Assembly (NCBI RefSeq): GCF_002113025.1
Contig: NZ_NEJH01000012.1
Coordinates: 1 to 64,000 of the forward strand
DNA length: 64,000 bases
Direction: 5' to 3'
From: Pseudomonas sp. B28(2017)
Lineage (GTDB): Bacteria; Pseudomonadota; Gammaproteobacteria; Pseudomonadales; Pseudomonadaceae
In this document: positions 8,847 to 17,451 of the stretch, piece after piece
How positions within the stretch are numbered: the stretch's first letter is position 1
Layout: each line of letters opens with the position of its first letter
Program-made: the position numbers and the translations under genes
Notes under the pieces: model-generated
The model's input: only the letters and a program-made list of their open reading frames with translations
The model's database searches: none
What the model was told of the DNA's origin: nothing

Positions 8847-10166
8847 ATGTTCAATCCAGTCAGCGAACCGTCATTTCGTCTGGATGTAGCAGGTCTGCCC
8901 GACTCCTTCGAGGTCCTGGCCTTTACCGGTAGAGAAGCCATCAGCGAGCCGTTCGTGTTCGACCTGGAGTTGCTGATCGATGACCCGGTGCTTGACCTTG
9001 CCAGTTTGCTGTATCGCCCGGCCTCCTTGCATTTCGGGCCAGCCGGAAGCTACGTGCATGGACAATTGCGTGAACTCGTCCAGCGTGATCATGCCTCGGG
9101 CCCTCGACTCTGCCAGGTGCGCCTGGGGCCAAAACTGGCATGCCTGGCCCAGCGCTTCAGCCAACGAATCTTCAGCGGCCGTTCAGTGCCGCAAATCCTC
9201 GACCAGGTGCTCAAGGAGCACGGCATTACCGGCAAGGATCGACGCCTGGAGCTGAGCGGTGATTACCCGGCCAGGGATTTTTGCACGCAATATCGAGAGT
9301 CAGACCTGCAGTTTCTCCAGCGACTGTGCGCCCAGGAACGGCTTCACTACCACTTCGAACACCGGGCCTGCGGACACTGTGTGGTGTTTGGGGATGACCG
9401 GCAGCATTTTCCAACCGGCGAACCGGCGGTGTTCCGCAGCGATGGTGATTGGCCGGCGGTGCGGCAGTTCGAACGTCAATGCTGCACAGGAACAGCAGCG
9501 CAGTGTGCCGAATGCCGGACAGACCTGGCGATCTTGCGCAGCGGTCGGCTGATGTCGCTGTCCGGTCATCCGGTTGCCGATTGCAATCGACTTTGGCTGC
9601 TGACCCACGTTGAACATTGGGGCAGCCAGGATACGACGACGCCTTACCACAATCAGGTCCGTGCCCTGCGCTGGCCTGCACCCATCGAGCCGCCCTGTGC
9701 GGCGGTCAAACCACAGATGCATAGCCTGCAACGGGCGTGGCTCGTCGAGGTCGATGAACCAGGCCCCGACCCGGCAAGAGCGGTACCGGTGCAATTCGAC
9801 TGGCTTTATCAGGGCGAAGGGGCAGCACCCAGTCATTGCTGGTTACCCTTGGCCAGGACGTTGCAGGCTGAAGTGTTCTCGCCATTGCGGGAAGGAACTG
9901 AGCTGGTCGTGAGTTTTGTCGAGGGCGATCCCGATCAACCGCAGATAACCGGGTTGCTGCATGCACCGGCAACGATCGAGGTGACGGACACCGACACACC
10001 CCAGGCCACCTGCACCCCTGATGAGGGCCTGGAGCAATGGTTGCAGTCGGGAGAGCCATTGCTGGTGTTGTGCCTGTTGCCCGGCGGTGGCAGCTTCAAC
10101 CACTGTGCAGAGGTATTGTGCACCTGTCGCCTGGCGACACAGCTTGGCCAGAGCTCTGGAGCATGA
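8847..10166 (+). CDS. Short VgrG-family type VI secretion spike protein
   Basis: The 439-residue protein resembles the tip of the type VI secretion needle. Residues 1-220 look like the gp27-like VgrG domain (FVFDLELL, VRLGPKLACLAQRFSQRIFSG, YRESDLQFLQRLCAQERLHYHFEH). Residues 290-370 match the gp5 OB-fold (AVPVQFDWLYQGEG ... FVEGDPDQPQITGLLH). The long beta-helical needle that usually follows is missing, so it is shorter than typical VgrG (600 or more). The C-terminus is cysteine-containing and unfamiliar. Its stop overlaps the next start (ATGA), so it is coupled to the DUF4123 gene. Confidence 0.85.
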   Translation: MFNPVSEPSFRLDVAGLPDSFEVLAFTGREAISEPFVFDLELLIDDPVLDLASLLYRPASLHFGPAGSYVHGQLRELVQRDHASGPRLCQVRLGPKLACLAQRFSQRIFSGRSVPQILDQVLKEHGITGKDRRLELSGDYPARDFCTQYRESDLQFLQRLCAQERLHYHFEHRACGHCVVFGDDRQHFPTGEPAVFRSDGDWPAVRQFERQCCTGTAAQCAECRTDLAILRSGRLMSLSGHPVADCNRLWLLTHVEHWGSQDTTTPYHNQVRALRWPAPIEPPCAAVKPQMHSLQRAWLVEVDEPGPDPARAVPVQFDWLYQGEGAAPSHCWLPLARTLQAEVFSPLREGTELVVSFVEGDPDQPQITGLLHAPATIEVTDTDTPQATCTPDEGLEQWLQSGEPLLVLCLLPGGGSFNHCAEVLCTCRLATQLGQSSGA

Positions 10167-10957
10167 TAGTCACACGCACGCCCGAGGCCCCACCGCAGTG
10201 GCTGTTGCTGGTTGTGCCGGGCACGCCGCAGGCGGGCGTCACACTTCGACAGATGTTTGCGCAAGCCTGGTGGTCCGGGCTGTTCGAAGGTACCGAGTGG
10301 CATGCGCTGCATGAACAGGGACCGGTCCTGGTCGATCTGCGCACCTGCCCGGCACTGGCCGATTTATGCATCGTCGACGGGCGGCGTTGGCCCGGGTTGC
10401 TGATGGTCAGCGAGGCCAGCGCTTCGTCGTTGCTGGTGCATTTGCGGCGCATGCTCACGGTCACGCTTGGCCAGTACCGAGCCCTTTTGAGCTACTACAA
10501 CCCGATCACGGCCAGCTATTTTTTTGATGCCTGCGATGCGGCTGAACTGAGTCGCTGGCTAGGGCCTATCAAGCAGTTGCGCTGGTTCGGCGGCACTTGG
10601 GCGGATCGCGCGATGGGGTGCGAGGGCTGGCAGCGCTTGTCCAACCCGGGGTTGACGGTCAGCCCGCTGGCAATCGAGGAGAGCCTCAGCGCCGGGCAAC
10701 TGGGAGCACTGCAAACCTGCCTGCTCGAGCAGCATGCCTGGCGCTGGAGCCAATCCACCGGTGTCGATTTCTACCGCCTGTCGGCCCATGTGCAGGAGGG
10801 GGTGGTGCTGGGTTTCAGCGAGCGCCCGGTGCTTGATGGCTGGATATGGCTACGCTTGCAGTATCCAGACGCCGTGCCCGTGCAGCCATTGCCGGGCAGG
10901 ACTCAACAGGAACGCCTCGATAGCCTGCGTCACCGGTGGCAGAACGACCTGCCCTGA
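10163..10957 (+). CDS. DUF4123 adaptor protein
   Basis: The 264-residue product is a DUF4123 protein, a family of chaperone/adaptors that load effectors onto VgrG. The central segment LLVHLRRMLTVTLGQYRALLSYYNPITASYFFDAC is the family core. The ATG at 10163 overlaps the vgrG stop by four bases (ATGA); an upstream in-frame start would lie inside vgrG. An effector gene normally follows such an adaptor, but the next gene is a convergent MATE exporter 43 bases away. The effector may be elsewhere, lost, or replaced. Confidence 0.85.
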   Translation: MIVTRTPEAPPQWLLLVVPGTPQAGVTLRQMFAQAWWSGLFEGTEWHALHEQGPVLVDLRTCPALADLCIVDGRRWPGLLMVSEASASSLLVHLRRMLTVTLGQYRALLSYYNPITASYFFDACDAAELSRWLGPIKQLRWFGGTWADRAMGCEGWQRLSNPGLTVSPLAIEESLSAGQLGALQTCLLEQHAWRWSQSTGVDFYRLSAHVQEGVVLGFSERPVLDGWIWLRLQYPDAVPVQPLPGRTQQERLDSLRHRWQNDLP

Positions 10958-11000
10958 TGCTGGTCACGTTGTCCCGGTCGTTGCCTGGACTGGCGCCCGT

Positions 11001-12350
11001 TCAGTGAGTGCTGCCGGCGAACCAGCCATCGTGACGGCGCAGGCGCCAGGCGATCACGCCGAGGGTCAGGCTGCGCAGCAGCATGAACAATAGAAAGGTT
11101 ATCCACAGGCCATGATTGCCCCCACCTTGCAGTGCCCAGCCGACAGGCAGCACCAGCGCCACGGTCAGCAGCATGCCGTTGCGCATTTCCCTGGCGCGGG
11201 TGGCGCCGATGAACAGGCCGTCGAGCAGGTAACTCCAGACGGCTATCAGCGGCAGTACGGCGAGGTAGGGCAGGTAGATGAAGGCGGTGTCGCGCACACT
11301 CTGAATGTCCGTCTGCATCTCGATGAACAAATGCCCGGCGAACAGGAACAGCGCGGCAAAGCCCAGGCTCGCCAGCAACGACCAGCCTCCTGCCACTATC
11401 AATGAACGGCGCAGGGCATCGCGGTCGCGGGCGCCGAGAGCATGCCCGCACAGGGCTTCGACGGCATGGGCCAGGCCATCGAGGGCGTGGGCAGTGAGCA
11501 GCAGACCGTTGAGCAGCAAGGCATTGGCCGCGACCGTGGCGTCGCCCAGCCGTGCGCCTTGCACCGTGATCAGGAAAAACACCGATTGCAGCGCCAGGCT
11601 GCGGATGAAGATGTCGCGGTTGACCGCCAGCAATGGCCGCCAGCTCTGCCACCGCGCCAATGCCGCCCAGACGATATGCCCGGGGTAGGCGCGCAAGGCT
11701 TTGCGAGTCATCAGCAAACCGATCAGTGCACCGGTCCATTCGGCAATCACCGAGGCCCGGGCAGCACCCGCCACGCCCCATTCCAGGCCGAGGACGAACC
11801 ACAGGTTCAGGGCAATGTTGACCAGGTTGGTGCTCAGCAAAATCGCCAGCGGCGCCCGGGCATTCTGGGTGCCGAGAAACCAGCCGACCAAGGCATAACT
11901 GGCGAGCGCCGCCGGCAGGCCAAACAGGCGGGTGTGGAAGAACTCGCGGGTCAGATGATCGAGCTCCGTCGACGGTTGCATGAAGTGCAACGCGACTCCG
12001 CTCAACGGCACGCCTACCGCGCCCAGCACCACGGCCAGGCCGATGGCGAGCAAGAGGCCTTGCAACAGAATCTGTCGCAACGCCGCACCATCCCCGCGCC
12101 CGGCTGCCTGGGCGGCGAACCCGGTGGAGCCCATGCGCAGAAAACCCATGGCCCAGGCAAGGAAGGTATACAGACTCGCCCCGACCGCGACGGCGCCAAG
12201 TTGATGGGCGTGGGGCAGGTGACCGATGACGGTGCTGTCGACCAGAGCCACCAGCGGTACGGAAATGTTCGAAAGAATCATCGGTGCGGCGAGTGCCCAG
12301 ACCCGGCGATGGGTAGGGCGGTCACGCCAGTCGGCGGTCAGGATGGACAT
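11001..12350 (-). CDS. MATE-family efflux transporter (DinF/NorM type)
   Basis: The 449-residue integral membrane protein has about twelve hydrophobic segments. N-terminal landmarks include LALAAPMILSNISVPLVALVDSTVIGHL and FLRMGSTGFAAQAAG, typical of the DinF branch of sodium- or proton-driven multidrug exporters. The ATG has a strong AAGGAG site. It converges on the DUF4123 gene and is transcribed away from it, so it is unlikely to be part of the secretion cassette. Confidence 0.92.
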   Translation of the reverse strand: MSILTADWRDRPTHRRVWALAAPMILSNISVPLVALVDSTVIGHLPHAHQLGAVAVGASLYTFLAWAMGFLRMGSTGFAAQAAGRGDGAALRQILLQGLLLAIGLAVVLGAVGVPLSGVALHFMQPSTELDHLTREFFHTRLFGLPAALASYALVGWFLGTQNARAPLAILLSTNLVNIALNLWFVLGLEWGVAGAARASVIAEWTGALIGLLMTRKALRAYPGHIVWAALARWQSWRPLLAVNRDIFIRSLALQSVFFLITVQGARLGDATVAANALLLNGLLLTAHALDGLAHAVEALCGHALGARDRDALRRSLIVAGGWSLLASLGFAALFLFAGHLFIEMQTDIQSVRDTAFIYLPYLAVLPLIAVWSYLLDGLFIGATRAREMRNGMLLTVALVLPVGWALQGGGNHGLWITFLLFMLLRSLTLGVIAWRLRRHDGWFAGSTH

Positions 12351-12416
12351 GCAGGCTCCTTGGAGGAGCGGGCATTGTAGCGGTACATCGAGAGCAAGCC
12401 GCGATCAATTGTGGGG

Positions 12417-12710
12417 TCAGTGAATAATCCAGCTGAGCAACCAAAGCCCCAGCACCAACCAGATGATCCCCATGATGAACGACGCATTGAGAAATGCGCG
12501 GATCGCCGACCACAGCAGTATCAGCCCGAGGATCAAGGTCACGATGCTGACGATCGAGGTTTCCATGCCCAGCGCCATGGACAAGCCTTCGACAAAATTG
12601 CTGCTGGCGTTGCTCAACAGATTGAACAGCCCACTGAGGCCATCAACGATGAAGCGGATGATCGAGCCGAGTACCTGGCCGAGCCATTCGGAAAAACCTT
12701 CTACCTGCAT
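12417..12710 (-). CDS. Small conserved membrane protein
   Basis: The 97-residue protein is almost entirely hydrophobic or amphipathic. It has a helical N-terminal half (FSEWLGQVLGSIIRFIVDGLSGLFNLL) and two clear membrane helices at about 52-70 and 76-95. The function is unknown. A conserved pseudomonad protein of this kind often accompanies other genes, but the gap to the MATE gene is 66 bp and co-transcription is only possible. Confidence 0.7.
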   Translation of the reverse strand: MQVEGFSEWLGQVLGSIIRFIVDGLSGLFNLLSNASSNFVEGLSMALGMETSIVSIVTLILGLILLWSAIRAFLNASFIMGIIWLVLGLWLLSWIIH

Positions 12711-12799
12711 GGAGTGGGAGTCCTGATTAAAGAGAGTCGAGTCTTGGGCTGTCGATCATGCTGCCGAGTTCCCCCAAGCATAGAGGGTTGCACAGTACC

Positions 12800-12822
12800 T
12801 GTGGGAGCGGGCTTGCTCCCAC
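12800..12822. repeat. Single REP-like palindrome
   Basis: TGTGGGAGC and GCTCCCACC flank a GGGCTT centre, a degenerate solitary member of the family of repeats seen at many gene ends here. It lies upstream of the MazG-like gene. Confidence 0.6.
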
Positions 12823-12889
12823 CCGAAAAACGTTGTCACTTGCCATCCTCGGTCATCCCCCCGAAGCTATACGTCTTCAGGAGAGCCCG

Positions 12890-13192
12890 ATGAACCTTGT
12901 TGAACTGACCGAACGCCTGCATGCCATCCGTGACCGCAATGACTGGCGGCAATTTCACAGCCCGAAAAACCTCGCCATGGCCGCGAGTGTGGAAATGTCC
13001 GAGCTGGTGGAAATTTTCCAGTGGCTGACCGAAGACCAGTCACGCCAGTTGCCGGCGGACAAACTCGCCCACGCCGGGCAGGAGGTCGGTGACATCGTGC
13101 TTTATCTGTTGCTGTTGTGCAGTGAGCTGGGTCTGGACATGGAGGCCGTGGTGCGCAGCAAACTGGCGGATAGCGAACGGAGGTTCAGCTGA
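12890..13192 (+). CDS. MazG-like nucleotide pyrophosphohydrolase
   Basis: The 100-residue protein matches the short all-alpha NTP-pyrophosphohydrolase type. The metal-binding helices read SVEMSELVEIFQWL (E-x-x-E type) and HAGQEVGDIVLYLLLLCSELGLD (E-x-x-D type). These enzymes clear abnormal or modified nucleotides. I start at the ATG with AGGAGA upstream (MNLVELTERL); the frame runs open for 44 codons more, across a REP element. The stop overlaps the next ATG by one base (TGATG). Confidence 0.92.
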   Translation: MNLVELTERLHAIRDRNDWRQFHSPKNLAMAASVEMSELVEIFQWLTEDQSRQLPADKLAHAGQEVGDIVLYLLLLCSELGLDMEAVVRSKLADSERRFS

Positions 13193-13941
13193 TGAGCGAC
13201 CGTCATTTCGATCAACTGGCAACCCGTTTCGCCGAAAAAATCTATGGCGGTGCCAAAGGCGCGATCCGTCTGGCGGTGTTGCAGGCCGATCTGGCCGAAA
13301 CCTTGCCCGACCGGCCGCTGCGCGTTCTGGACATCGGCGCCGGCCTGGGCCACATGTCGTTGTGGCTGGCCCAGCGTGGCCATCAGGTGACCCTCGCCGA
13401 GCCTGCCGAACCGATGCTCGAAGGGGCCCGCCAACGCTTTGCCGAAGCCGGGCAGAGCGCGACATTCATTCAGGCTCCCTGGCAGGAACTGCTCGGGCAG
13501 CTCACCGAACCCTATGACCTGGTGCTGTGTCACGCCGTGCTGGAGTGGTTGGCCGAACCCCACGCCATCCTGCCGGTGCTGCATCAGCTGACCAAGGCGG
13601 ACGGCTGGCTGTCCCTGGCGTTTTACAACCGCGATGCACTGATTTATCGCAACTTGCTCAAGGGGCATTTCCGCAAGATGCGCAAGAACGTCATGGCCGG
13701 CGAAAAGCAGAGCCTGACCCCGCAGCAACCCCTCGATCCACGCGAGCTGGCGGCGCAACTTGAAGGCCTGTGGCGGGTCGAATCAGAGAGCGGAGTGCGG
13801 GTTTTTCACGATTACATGCCGGTGGAATTCCAGGCCCGCGCCGAGCTGGTGGACTTGCTGGAAATGGAACTGGCCCACCGTCGCCATCCGAGCTTTGCCG
13901 GGCTTGGGCGTTACTTGCACTGGATCTGTCGGCCTGTCTGA
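13192..13941 (+). CDS. cmoM: SAM-dependent methyltransferase, CmoM-like
   Basis: The 249-residue enzyme has a class I methyltransferase fold. The SAM motif is VLDIGAGLGHMSLWLA (about 43-58), then an acidic loop LAEPAEPML. The full length and the segment FYNRDALIYRNLLKGHFRKM match CmoM (formerly SmtA/YecP), which methylates the cmo5U wobble uridine of tRNA. It is translationally coupled to the MazG-like gene; a functional link is not obvious. Confidence 0.85.
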   Translation: MSDRHFDQLATRFAEKIYGGAKGAIRLAVLQADLAETLPDRPLRVLDIGAGLGHMSLWLAQRGHQVTLAEPAEPMLEGARQRFAEAGQSATFIQAPWQELLGQLTEPYDLVLCHAVLEWLAEPHAILPVLHQLTKADGWLSLAFYNRDALIYRNLLKGHFRKMRKNVMAGEKQSLTPQQPLDPRELAAQLEGLWRVESESGVRVFHDYMPVEFQARAELVDLLEMELAHRRHPSFAGLGRYLHWICRPV

Positions 13942-13953
13942 TCGGAGCACGAA

Positions 13954-14556
13954 ATGAAAAGTCATTCAGGTGTGCTGATGTTCTGCCTGGGGCTGGCCGC
14001 CTGTCAGGGCAGCAACCCCTATGTCGCCACGTCCAAGCCTTTGCCACCGGCACCGCCCCAGGCTGCCAACACCTTTGACCGCAGCGCTTACCCGGCAGCA
14101 CCGCGTGACTATGGACGCTACCGCAGTTGGGCCTGGCTCAACGGGCACCTGCCACCGGGCACTGCCTGGGCCGACTCGGCGCAGGTCGCCGAAGCGGTCA
14201 GCGATGCGCTGGATCAACGCGGCTTGCGCCCGTTGCACGACAATCGCCCGGCCGACCTGTTTGTCAGCGCCGACCTGCGCCTGGAAACCCGCTTGCGCCA
14301 GGTCCGGGACGACTACGGTTACTACGGCGGTTACGGCGGCTACGGGCCGGGATACGGCATGTACGGTAGTGTGCCGATTGTGCGCACCTATTCGGAACAG
14401 GTCGTGGTAGTTCAAGTGGATATGTTTGACGCCAGGAGCGGCCAGCCGGTATGGAGCTCGAGCGCTGAAACCGGCAACCGGGGCAGCGAAAGCGAGCGGG
14501 TCGACGCGATACGGAAGGCTGTGGAAAAGGCAATGTCGGCGTATCCTCCTAGTTAG
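13954..14556 (+). CDS. DUF4136 lipoprotein (first copy)
   Basis: The 200-residue protein has a lipobox (LGLAAC, Cys about 17), so it is probably an outer-membrane lipoprotein. The DUF4136 core runs from DYGRYRSWAWLNG to the C-terminal VDAIRKAVEKAMSAYPP. Between them a tyrosine/glycine-rich insert (DDYGYYGGYGGYGPGYG) is followed by VQVDMFDARSGQPVWSSSAE. Function is unknown. It begins 12 bases after cmoM and precedes a paralogue by 55 bases, suggesting duplication. Confidence 0.88.
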   Translation: MKSHSGVLMFCLGLAACQGSNPYVATSKPLPPAPPQAANTFDRSAYPAAPRDYGRYRSWAWLNGHLPPGTAWADSAQVAEAVSDALDQRGLRPLHDNRPADLFVSADLRLETRLRQVRDDYGYYGGYGGYGPGYGMYGSVPIVRTYSEQVVVVQVDMFDARSGQPVWSSSAETGNRGSESERVDAIRKAVEKAMSAYPPS

Positions 14557-14611
14557 CTTCTTGTAGATAAGAAGCATTTCACAGGATCATGCCTTCAACC
14601 GGAGAATCACC

Positions 14612-15175
14612 ATGTTCCGCCGTTTTGTTTTACTGGCAGTGGCCGCGCTGCTCAGTGCCTGCGCTGCCAACCAGGTCAATCATGACTTCGACGCCAGCCG
14701 CGATTTTGCTGCCTATCGCAGCTGGACCTGGAAAGAACCCGCCCTGCAATACCGTCCCGATGATCCACGAATCAAGAGCGACCTGACCGAGCAGCGCATC
14801 CGTCAGGCGGTTGCCGATCAACTGGATCAGCGTGGTTTGCGCCCGGCCGCCTCAGGCGCCAAGGGCGATTTGAATGTGCAGACCTACTTGATTGTCGAAG
14901 AGCGGCAACAACAGGTGACCACCAATTACGGCGGCGGCTGGGGCTACCCATGGCATGGCTACTACGGCGCCCCCATGTATAACGAAACCCGCAATGTCAG
15001 CTACAAGGTAGCGACCATCCAGATCGACATGCTCGATGGCAAGGACGGCAAACTGGTGTGGCGCGGCAGTGACGAACAGTTACTCAGCCGCACGCCGAAC
15101 CCGACGGATCGTCGCGATGCCATCTGGGAAACGGTCACGCGGATCTTGGCTAACTACCCACCGCACGCCTCCTAG
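14612..15175 (+). CDS. DUF4136 lipoprotein (second copy)
   Basis: The 187-residue lipoprotein has a good lipobox (LLSAC, Cys about 16) and aligns through its length with the preceding gene. Shared blocks are FAAYRSWTW, ADQLDQRGLRP, IQIDMLDGKDGKLVWRGS and the C-terminal RRDAIWETVTRILANYPP. Its glycine/tyrosine insert is shorter. A strong terminator follows, closing the mazG-like/cmoM/DUF4136/DUF4136 unit. Confidence 0.9.
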   Translation: MFRRFVLLAVAALLSACAANQVNHDFDASRDFAAYRSWTWKEPALQYRPDDPRIKSDLTEQRIRQAVADQLDQRGLRPAASGAKGDLNVQTYLIVEERQQQVTTNYGGGWGYPWHGYYGAPMYNETRNVSYKVATIQIDMLDGKDGKLVWRGSDEQLLSRTPNPTDRRDAIWETVTRILANYPPHAS

Positions 15176-15193
15176 AATCAGTCAGCCCCCTCG

Positions 15194-15221
15194 ACCCCTG
15201 TGCACCCACAGGGGTTTTTTT
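15194..15221 (+). terminator. Rho-independent terminator
   Basis: ACCCCTGTG and CACAGGGGT form a perfect 9-bp stem with a 4-nt loop, followed by six T. It lies 18 bases past the second DUF4136 gene. Confidence 0.93.
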
Positions 15222-15286
15222 ATGCTCGACACTGGCGAGCCTGGGGGTCGACCTGAACAAAGCCGAGGTGGGGCCAACCTCGGTTG

Positions 15287-17107
15287 TCACTCGGGGCGCC
15301 CGTCACTGCTGATCTGATCCGGCAGCACAATTGGCAGTTCGATGCAAAAACGCGCACCTTCGGTGGAGTTACTGACACTCAGTTTACCGCCCATGTTTTC
15401 GACGATGCCGTAGCTCACCGAGAGCCCCAGACCGGTGCCGACGCCCACCGGTCTGGTGGTGAAGAACGGCTCGAAAGTCCGCTCCAGCAAACGCGGGTCG
15501 ATACCGCCGCCGTTGTCTTCGACCCACAGGCGTACCGAGCGTGTATCCCGTTCGGCGTACAGCGAAATCCATGGATTGAACCCGGGCTGGGTTTCGCGTT
15601 TGCCGAGCAACGCGTCCCGGGCGTTGACCGTCAGGTTGATCAGCACCTGTTCAAGCAGATTGACGTGGCCGCGCACCTGCACTTCAAAACCGGTCTCGAT
15701 GATGCGCAGGTCGATGCCTTTGCCGCGCATGCCCTCGGACAACAGCGACCGCGCGCCTTCGATGGCCAGGGCCGGGTTGAACTGTTGCTGCTCGATTTCC
15801 GAGCGGCGGCCGAACACCCGCATGTGATCCACCACCCGCGCGGCGCTCTGTTCCTGGCTCTTGATGTCGCTGATGTCGAGCATGAATCCCACCAGCCGAC
15901 GTTTTTTCCCCACGCCCAGGGACTGGCCTTGCAGGCGATACCAGATTGGTTCGGGTGCACCGTCGGGGTGATACAGGCGTACGCACAACAGCAGCGGCAT
16001 ACCCGACACCTGCAAGTCTTGCAGACGGATGCGCAGCTCTTCGCGGTCGGCGGGATACACCTTGTCGAGCAAGTCCTGCACGGATAAACGTGTCGCTCCA
16101 AGGTTCAGGGTCGTGGCCAGCGAAGGTGCCAATTGCAACTCGTCGCTGTCGCTGAAAACTTCCCACCAGCCTGTGCCCAGCAACGCTTGCAGCGATTCCA
16201 GTCGTTCCAGTTGCAGATGATGTCGGTGCTCGCGCAGGCGTTCGAGCAAGGGGCTGGCGAGTGCAGCGGTGATTTGCAGCCAGTCGCGCTCAGTGACATC
16301 GGGGGCCCGTTGGTGCGCTGTATATAAACCGCACAGCAACCAGGCAACCACCCCTTGCGCATCGTGGTAGGGCACGGCGAAGCCATCGGTATTGCCGAAG
16401 GTTTCTTGCAGGCGCGGGTGTTCGCGCAGGGTCAGGTGCTGCGGCGTCGAGCCGCTCAAACTGTCCAGCCCAGTGCCCAAGCGTTGGCCGTTTTGCCACA
16501 GTTGCGGTGCATCGAGGGCTGCGTAGTGTTGGTGAATCTGCCAACCCTGTGCCTGCTCATCGAGCAAGGCCAGGGCAATACAGGGAATCTGAAAGCGTTG
16601 GGCCAGGTTTTGCAGTTGTTCGCCCAGCATTTCGGGCAGGCGCGTCAGGCTGCACAGGCGCAACTGCTCGGTGATTTGCATCGCCAGCACCTGGCATTGT
16701 TCGCGGTTGCGCGATTGCCGGCGCTCAAGCAGCAAGTCGCCGATGTCGAGCATCTGCAGCAGCCAGGCATCGGCCAAGGGTTGCACCCAGCCGCGCAAAT
16801 GCAGTGGCGGACCATTGAGGCTGTAGAAGTCCAGGTCCAGGGTTTGTCCCTGCCAGTCCGCCGGTACACCTTCGATGACGAGGCTACTGTGGGGCAACAG
16901 AAAGTCGAGCAGGTGTGGTGCCTGCGTGCCGGGACTTTGCTGAGTCAACAGGTGCCGCAGCGGACCGCTCAGTTGAACGATGCGCCCCTCGGCATCGAGC
17001 TGCATCTGCAAACCGAAACTGTGCACCCGCAGTGTCTCTTGCGGCTCCGGCGGTGGGGGCGGATGGCGGTTGAGCAGGCGCCCGAAGAGTTTGTCGCCGG
17101 CACTCAA
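15287..17107 (-). CDS. PAS sensor kinase-like protein lacking the H-box
   Basis: The 606-residue soluble protein has an N-terminal PAS-like region (20-140), a GAF-like region (about 155-290), a PAS/PAC domain (about 310-415, ending FMLDISDIKSQEQ) and a C-terminal HATPase domain. The ATPase N, G1 and G2 boxes are intact (INLTVNARDAL, VEDNGGGI, GVGTGLGLSVSYGIVENMGG). PAC runs directly into VVDHMRVFGR, which normally ends the second HisKA helix, so the His-Glu phosphoacceptor box is absent. It probably cannot autophosphorylate in the usual way. The start is a TTG overlapping a short upstream frame. Confidence 0.82.
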   Translation of the reverse strand: MSAGDKLFGRLLNRHPPPPPEPQETLRVHSFGLQMQLDAEGRIVQLSGPLRHLLTQQSPGTQAPHLLDFLLPHSSLVIEGVPADWQGQTLDLDFYSLNGPPLHLRGWVQPLADAWLLQMLDIGDLLLERRQSRNREQCQVLAMQITEQLRLCSLTRLPEMLGEQLQNLAQRFQIPCIALALLDEQAQGWQIHQHYAALDAPQLWQNGQRLGTGLDSLSGSTPQHLTLREHPRLQETFGNTDGFAVPYHDAQGVVAWLLCGLYTAHQRAPDVTERDWLQITAALASPLLERLREHRHHLQLERLESLQALLGTGWWEVFSDSDELQLAPSLATTLNLGATRLSVQDLLDKVYPADREELRIRLQDLQVSGMPLLLCVRLYHPDGAPEPIWYRLQGQSLGVGKKRRLVGFMLDISDIKSQEQSAARVVDHMRVFGRRSEIEQQQFNPALAIEGARSLLSEGMRGKGIDLRIIETGFEVQVRGHVNLLEQVLINLTVNARDALLGKRETQPGFNPWISLYAERDTRSVRLWVEDNGGGIDPRLLERTFEPFFTTRPVGVGTGLGLSVSYGIVENMGGKLSVSNSTEGARFCIELPIVLPDQISSDGRPE

Positions 17108-17199
17108 AATTGCAGGCTCGCACTGGCCGCGAGGGTCGCCGGCAGGTTCAGGAACGGGATGGCGGCGCCTTTTTGATTGTGGGGGAGGCTGGCTTTCAT
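17104..17199 (-). CDS. Possible 31-residue upstream peptide coupled to the kinase
   Basis: An ATG-initiated frame (MKASLPHNQKG ... ending SASLQF) stops with a TGA that overlaps the TTG start of the kinase gene (TTGA). The spacing suggests translational coupling. The peptide is basic then apolar, with no recognised family. A frame error joining it to the kinase is also possible. Its ribosome site is weak (AGGGTAG, rather far). Confidence 0.35.
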   Translation of the reverse strand: MKASLPHNQKGAAIPFLNLPATLAASASLQF

Positions 17200-17451
17200 G
17201 AGTGTGTCTACCCTGACCAACACATGTGTCATGTCAGCATAGAATCATTCAGCCAAAACGGATGTTTTTTACCGAATGCAGAGCTTTGTCCTACTGATCT
17301 GGCTGGCGCTGTGCGCCGCACACGATGCCCGGCAATGGCACATCGGTATGACTCACCCACATAGGTAAAAGTCTTTAACTGGCCGGCCTGATTGTCTGGG
17401 TGTAATCATTACCTGTGTGAGTAAACTCCCTCGCCACAGACATTGGCCTTG

